Below are positions 5,039 to 7,712 of a DNA stretch of 7,712 bases, piece by piece. A program made the position numbers and the translations under genes. The notes under the pieces were generated by a model. The model was not told the DNA's origin and searched no databases. It saw only the letters and a list, made by a program, of their open reading frames with translations. Source of the stretch: Sphingomonadales bacterium UBA658 (GTDB taxonomy: Bacteria > Pseudomonadota > Alphaproteobacteria > Sphingomonadales > Sphingomonadaceae); NCBI GenBank assembly GCA_002299195.1, contig DBOA01000100.1, forward strand, positions 1 through 7,712. Direction: 5' to 3'. The number at the start of each line of letters is the position of its first letter. Position 1 is the stretch's first letter.

Positions 5039-5701
5039 TCAGGCGTTACGATAACGCCACAGCAACAATGGCCGGGCCAGAGCTAATCCCATCACAAAAC
5101 CGCCGATATGCGACCAGATGGCAATAGCGATGCCTAATCCCGGTTCGACAAAGCCCATTGCGAGGTTAAGACCAATCCACGCGAAAGTCAGATGCAGCGG
5201 ACGCGCGATCGCTGCAGGAACCGGCCCCCTACGCTTTGGCTGCTGGTTCGGGAACAGCAATAGATACGCCCCAATGACACCCGATATCGCGCCGCTTGCG
5301 CCGATGGCAGGCGCCATCATATCCAGTGACATCGGCAATTGCAGATAAGCCGCCAGCCATTCAGTAGCTGCAGCGGCATAAGCGGACACCATATACAGCG
5401 CCAAGAAGAGACCGCCGCCCAAAACGCGCTCAACCATTTTGCCGATGAGCAAAAGCATCAGCATGTTCATGATGACATGCGCGATCCCGCCATGCAGGAA
5501 TGCGGCCGAAAGCGGCGTAAGCAAAGCGGGCGCGAGAAACGTTATGTCCGCAAACGCGGAGCTATCGCCGCTTAAACGGGCCGGAAAAAGCCCGCCGGCA
5601 ACGACAGCATATTGCCACAAGGACGGCACCAACAAAATGGCAGCTATTGCCAGATTGATGATGACCAGTGCGTTGGTGACAGGTCCGCGGGGAAACTGCA
5701 T
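5039..5701 (-). CDS. Rhomboid family intramembrane serine protease
   Basis: A 220-residue integral membrane protein with about six hydrophobic segments, the minimal bacterial rhomboid size. The catalytic dyad is visible: Ser136 in GASGAISG (134-141) and His198 in WSHIGGF (196-202). The conserved HGGIAHVIMNM (70-80) supplies His75 and Asn79, which correspond to the oxyanion/scaffold residues of GlpG. Rhomboids cut transmembrane substrates within the bilayer; the substrate here is unknown. The loop at about 151-167 (PNQQPKRRGP and on) is basic and probably cytoplasmic. It follows greA on the same strand with a 36-bp gap and no terminator in it, so co-transcription is likely. No convincing ribosome site precedes the ATG at 5701, but the next residues fit the usual family start. 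All key residues are present, so it is probably active. Confidence 0.93.
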   Translation of the reverse strand: MQFPRGPVTNALVIINLAIAAILLVPSLWQYAVVAGGLFPARLSGDSSAFADITFLAPALLTPLSAAFLHGGIAHVIMNMLMLLLIGKMVERVLGGGLFLALYMVSAYAAAATEWLAAYLQLPMSLDMMAPAIGASGAISGVIGAYLLLFPNQQPKRRGPVPAAIARPLHLTFAWIGLNLAMGFVEPGLGIAIAIWSHIGGFVMGLALARPLLLWRYRNA

Positions 5702-5737
5702 GTCAAATATTACGGCGCTTCATGACGAAACGCATGT

Positions 5738-6214
5738 TCAGATGAACTCGATTTTGGATACGAGATAAAATTTGTCACCCGATGGTACCGTCACTTCGAC
5801 TTCATCGTCGGCGACACGCCCGATAAGCGCGCGACCCAAGGGCGAGTTGTACGAAATACGGCCCGCTTTCGCATCGGCTTCGGTTTCACCGACAAGTTGA
5901 TAACGCACAGGCTTGTCGTCTTCGTCCAACAACGTCACCGTTGCGCCGAAAACAATCTTGTCACCCGACAGAGTGGTCGGATCGATAATTTGCGCGCGGC
6001 CAATTTTGTCTTCGATCTCTGATATCGCAGCTTCAACCTGACCCTGGCGTTCCTTGGCAGCGTGATATTCGGCATTTTCCGACAGATCACCATGCGCGCG
6101 CGCTTCCTCAATTGCTTCCACAATCAATGGCCGCTCATCACGAAGGCGTTTCAAGTCGGTCGTCAGCTTTTCATAGCCTTCAGCCAACATCGGATATTTC
6201 TCAAAACTCGCCAT
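5738..6214 (-). CDS. greA: Transcription elongation factor GreA
   Basis: GreA enters the secondary channel of backtracked RNA polymerase and stimulates cleavage of the 3' end of the transcript so that elongation can resume. The product is 158 residues, the usual length. Residues 1-75 form the antiparallel coiled coil, whose tip motif GDLSENAEYHAAKERQ (42-57) holds the acidic residues Asp43 and Glu46 that coordinate Mg2+ in the polymerase active centre. Residues about 80-158 are the FKBP-like globular domain, with the signature SYNSPLGRALIG (120-131) and VPSGDKFYLV (143-152). The tip residues separate it from the anti-Gre Gfh1 proteins. AGGG lies 9 bases upstream of the ATG at 6214. It stands between carB and the rhomboid gene, all on the minus strand; I recall the carB-greA order in other alphaproteobacteria. 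Confidence 0.97.
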   Translation of the reverse strand: MASFEKYPMLAEGYEKLTTDLKRLRDERPLIVEAIEEARAHGDLSENAEYHAAKERQGQVEAAISEIEDKIGRAQIIDPTTLSGDKIVFGATVTLLDEDDKPVRYQLVGETEADAKAGRISYNSPLGRALIGRVADDEVEVTVPSGDKFYLVSKIEFI

Positions 6215-6255
6215 CAGGCAAAACCCTTTGTCACAAAAACATCCCGACCGGAGAA

Positions 6256-6286
6256 ATGATAACCATCAATCCGATATGCAGTTCAA
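6256..6286 (-). promoter_or_regulatory. Weak candidate promoter for greA
   Basis: In the 97-bp carB-greA gap, minus-strand TTGAAC (6286-6281) and TATCAT (6261-6256) are separated by 19 bases; the -10 matches 5 of 6 consensus positions. The predicted leader is about 35 bases. The long spacer makes this tentative, but no clear carB terminator is visible in the gap either, so greA could also be read through from carB. Confidence 0.25.
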
Positions 6287-6311
6287 TTGTCGGGGAACGA
6301 TACTGCTCGTG

Positions 6312-7712
6312 TTAATAATAGTCTTGAAGTGGCCGAACTTCAAGTTGCCGTTGCTGCAGTGCCGCAATCGCCTGTGCAACAGCGATGCTTCCTGCGGCTG
6401 TTGTATATTGCGAAACCTTGCCAACCAACGCGGAACGGCGGATTTCTTCGCTGTCTTTCAGGCTCTGCCAACCTTCGGTGGTGTTGAAAATCAGTTGGAT
6501 TTCACCATCTTTAATCTTGTCGACGATATGCGGGCGGCCCTGCGCGACCTTGTTCACGCGCTCGACCTCTATCCCCTGCTCACGCAGATAATTTGCCGTG
6601 CCGTCGGTTGCGCATACGGTAAAGCCGCACGCAATCGCTTGTTTGACCGCTGGAACGATAACCGGCTTGTCCGTGTCTTTCACCGAAACGAACAGCTTCC
6701 CACCCATCGGTGGAGGCATCCGCGCGCCGATTTGTGATTTGGCAAAGGCCGTCGCAAAATCGCGATCAATACCCATGACTTCGCCTGTTGATTTCATTTC
6801 AGGCGATAGAACGGGGTCAACACCGGGGAAGCGATCAAACGGGAATACCGCTTCCTTGACCGCGATATAATCGATGTCGAGGTTGATGGGTGGCAAGTCC
6901 TTGAGCTTTTCCCCCGCCATAACGCGCGCTGCGATTTTGGCGATGGGTGCGCCGATGGCTTTCGCGACGAAAGGAACGGTCCGGCTGGCCCGTGGATTGA
7001 CTTCAATCAGGTACACCTCACCATCCTTGACCGCGAACTGGATGTTCATCAGGCCACGGACGTGCAGGTTGACCGCAAGCAATTCGGTCTGGCGGCGGAT
7101 TTCGGCAATGATGTTATCAGGCAGGCTGTACGGCGGGATGGTGCAGGCAGAATCGCCGCTGTGGACGCCAGCTTCCTCAATATGCTGCAATATGCCGGCA
7201 ACAACGACCTCATCGCCATCGCACAAGGCATCAACGTCCACCTCAATGGCGTCCCGCAAATAGCTGTCGATCAATACCGGCGAGTCGCCCGAGACGATAA
7301 CGGCCGTTTGGATGTAATTTTCCAGCTGCGCCTGCGTATCGACGATTTCCATCGCACGCCCGCCAAGAACGTAGGACGGCCGCATCAGCACGGGGTAGCC
7401 AATATTCTCGGCAACCTTAATGGCTTCGTCACGGCTGCGAGCAATGCCGTTTTCGGGCTGCTTGAGCTTCAGCTTGTTAATAAGCGCGGCAAAGCGTTCA
7501 CGGTCTTCGGCCAGATCGATGGCGTCGGGCGATGTGCCCAAAATCGGGATGCCAGCTGCCTCAAGCGCCTTTGCGAGGTTCAGCGGGGTCTGACCACCGA
7601 ATTGGACGATTACGCCTTTCAGCGTGCCATTCTGCTGCTCAACATGCAGGATTTCCAGCACATCTTCGGCCGTCAGTGGCTCGAAATATAAACGGTCGCT
7701 GGTGTCATAATC
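6312..7712 (-). CDS. carB: Carbamoyl-phosphate synthase large subunit, C-terminal part (5' end cut by the window edge)
   Basis: CarB makes carbamoyl phosphate for pyrimidine and arginine synthesis from bicarbonate, ATP and the ammonia released by CarA. The 466 visible residues are the C-terminal ~40% of a protein of about 1,070-1,110. They begin at DYDTSDRLYFEP, the start of the second synthetase half. VIVQFGGQTPLNLAKALE (34-51) and SPDAIDLAEDRERF (61-74) lead into the second ATP-grasp domain, which phosphorylates carbamate: RPSYVLGGRAMEI (111-123), QHIEEAGVHSGDSA (176-189), MNIQFAVKDGEVYLIEVNPR (222-241). Residues about 335-466 are the MGS-like allosteric domain. In E. coli this domain binds UMP and ornithine; corresponding residues here include Thr369 and Thr372 in CATDGT, Lys388 in VNKV, and NTT (410-412). 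The frame runs open to the edge, so the GTG at 7661 is an internal codon. It ends 97 bp before greA. Confidence 0.98.
   Translation of the reverse strand, partial: DYDTSDRLYFEPLTAEDVLEILHVEQQNGTLKGVIVQFGGQTPLNLAKALEAAGIPILGTSPDAIDLAEDRERFAALINKLKLKQPENGIARSRDEAIKVAENIGYPVLMRPSYVLGGRAMEIVDTQAQLENYIQTAVIVSGDSPVLIDSYLRDAIEVDVDALCDGDEVVVAGILQHIEEAGVHSGDSACTIPPYSLPDNIIAEIRRQTELLAVNLHVRGLMNIQFAVKDGEVYLIEVNPRASRTVPFVAKAIGAPIAKIAARVMAGEKLKDLPPINLDIDYIAVKEAVFPFDRFPGVDPVLSPEMKSTGEVMGIDRDFATAFAKSQIGARMPPPMGGKLFVSVKDTDKPVIVPAVKQAIACGFTVCATDGTANYLREQGIEVERVNKVAQGRPHIVDKIKDGEIQLIFNTTEGWQSLKDSEEIRRSALVGKVSQYTTAAGSIAVAQAIAALQQRQLEVRPLQDYY

Noticed and set aside
6215..6311. CCCGAC/GTCGGG inverted repeat followed by TTTTT as a carB terminator
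   Set aside because: The 6-bp arms are separated by a loop of more than 40 bases, too long for a convincing intrinsic terminator.
7659..7661. GTG as a start codon for a short carB-like gene
   Set aside because: The conserved sequence DYDTSDRLYFEP continues in frame upstream to the window edge, so this is an internal valine codon.
7062..7691. Plus-strand open frame (209 codons) opposite carB
   Set aside because: carB is unmistakable on the minus strand across the whole stretch; this frame is its shadow, as is 345-821 opposite pdhA.

Overview
The window looks like a core-chromosome segment of an alphaproteobacterium, most likely a sphingomonad (Sphingorhabdus/Sphingopyxis-like). This rests on four things: the eno-ftsB-pdhA gene order, a DUF4170 protein (a family I know mainly from alphaproteobacteria), the protein sequences themselves, and a general-stress (EcfG-type) promoter motif. 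Base composition is moderate by eye and even throughout. I see no insertion sequence, prophage, tRNA, rRNA or CRISPR array, and no gene-free stretch longer than about 200 bases.

Layout. On the minus strand at the left are eno (2773-1499), ftsB (1452-1141) and pdhA (1016 to beyond the left edge). They encode enolase, a FtsB/DivIC division protein, and the alpha subunit of the pyruvate dehydrogenase E1 component. Enolase makes phosphoenolpyruvate and PdhA commits pyruvate to acetyl-CoA, so lower glycolysis and the link to the TCA cycle flank a division gene. After a divergent regulatory region (2774-2973), five plus-strand genes run from 2974 to 4990: a YqjD/ElaB-like membrane-anchored protein with a histone-H1-like tail, a YqjE-like 'phage holin family' protein, two further small Ala/Lys-rich proteins each with one membrane segment, and a DUF4170 protein. 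A strong hairpin (5002-5032) separates these from the minus-strand block on the right, which reads in transcription order carB (partial, entering from the right edge), greA and a rhomboid protease gene.

The most interesting part is the 2974-4759 cluster. Its first two genes are in the same order as the Escherichia coli yqjD-yqjE pair, whose YqjD is a stationary-phase, inner-membrane, ribosome-binding protein. A third small gene follows, as yqjK does in E. coli. Upstream, on the correct strand, is GGAAC-N17-CGTT, which fits the alphaproteobacterial EcfG general-stress consensus exactly, and there is a separate housekeeping-like promoter candidate closer in. The working interpretation is a stress- or stationary-phase-induced set of inner-membrane-anchored helical proteins. 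The promoter motif and the protein architecture are read from the sequence; the function is inference.
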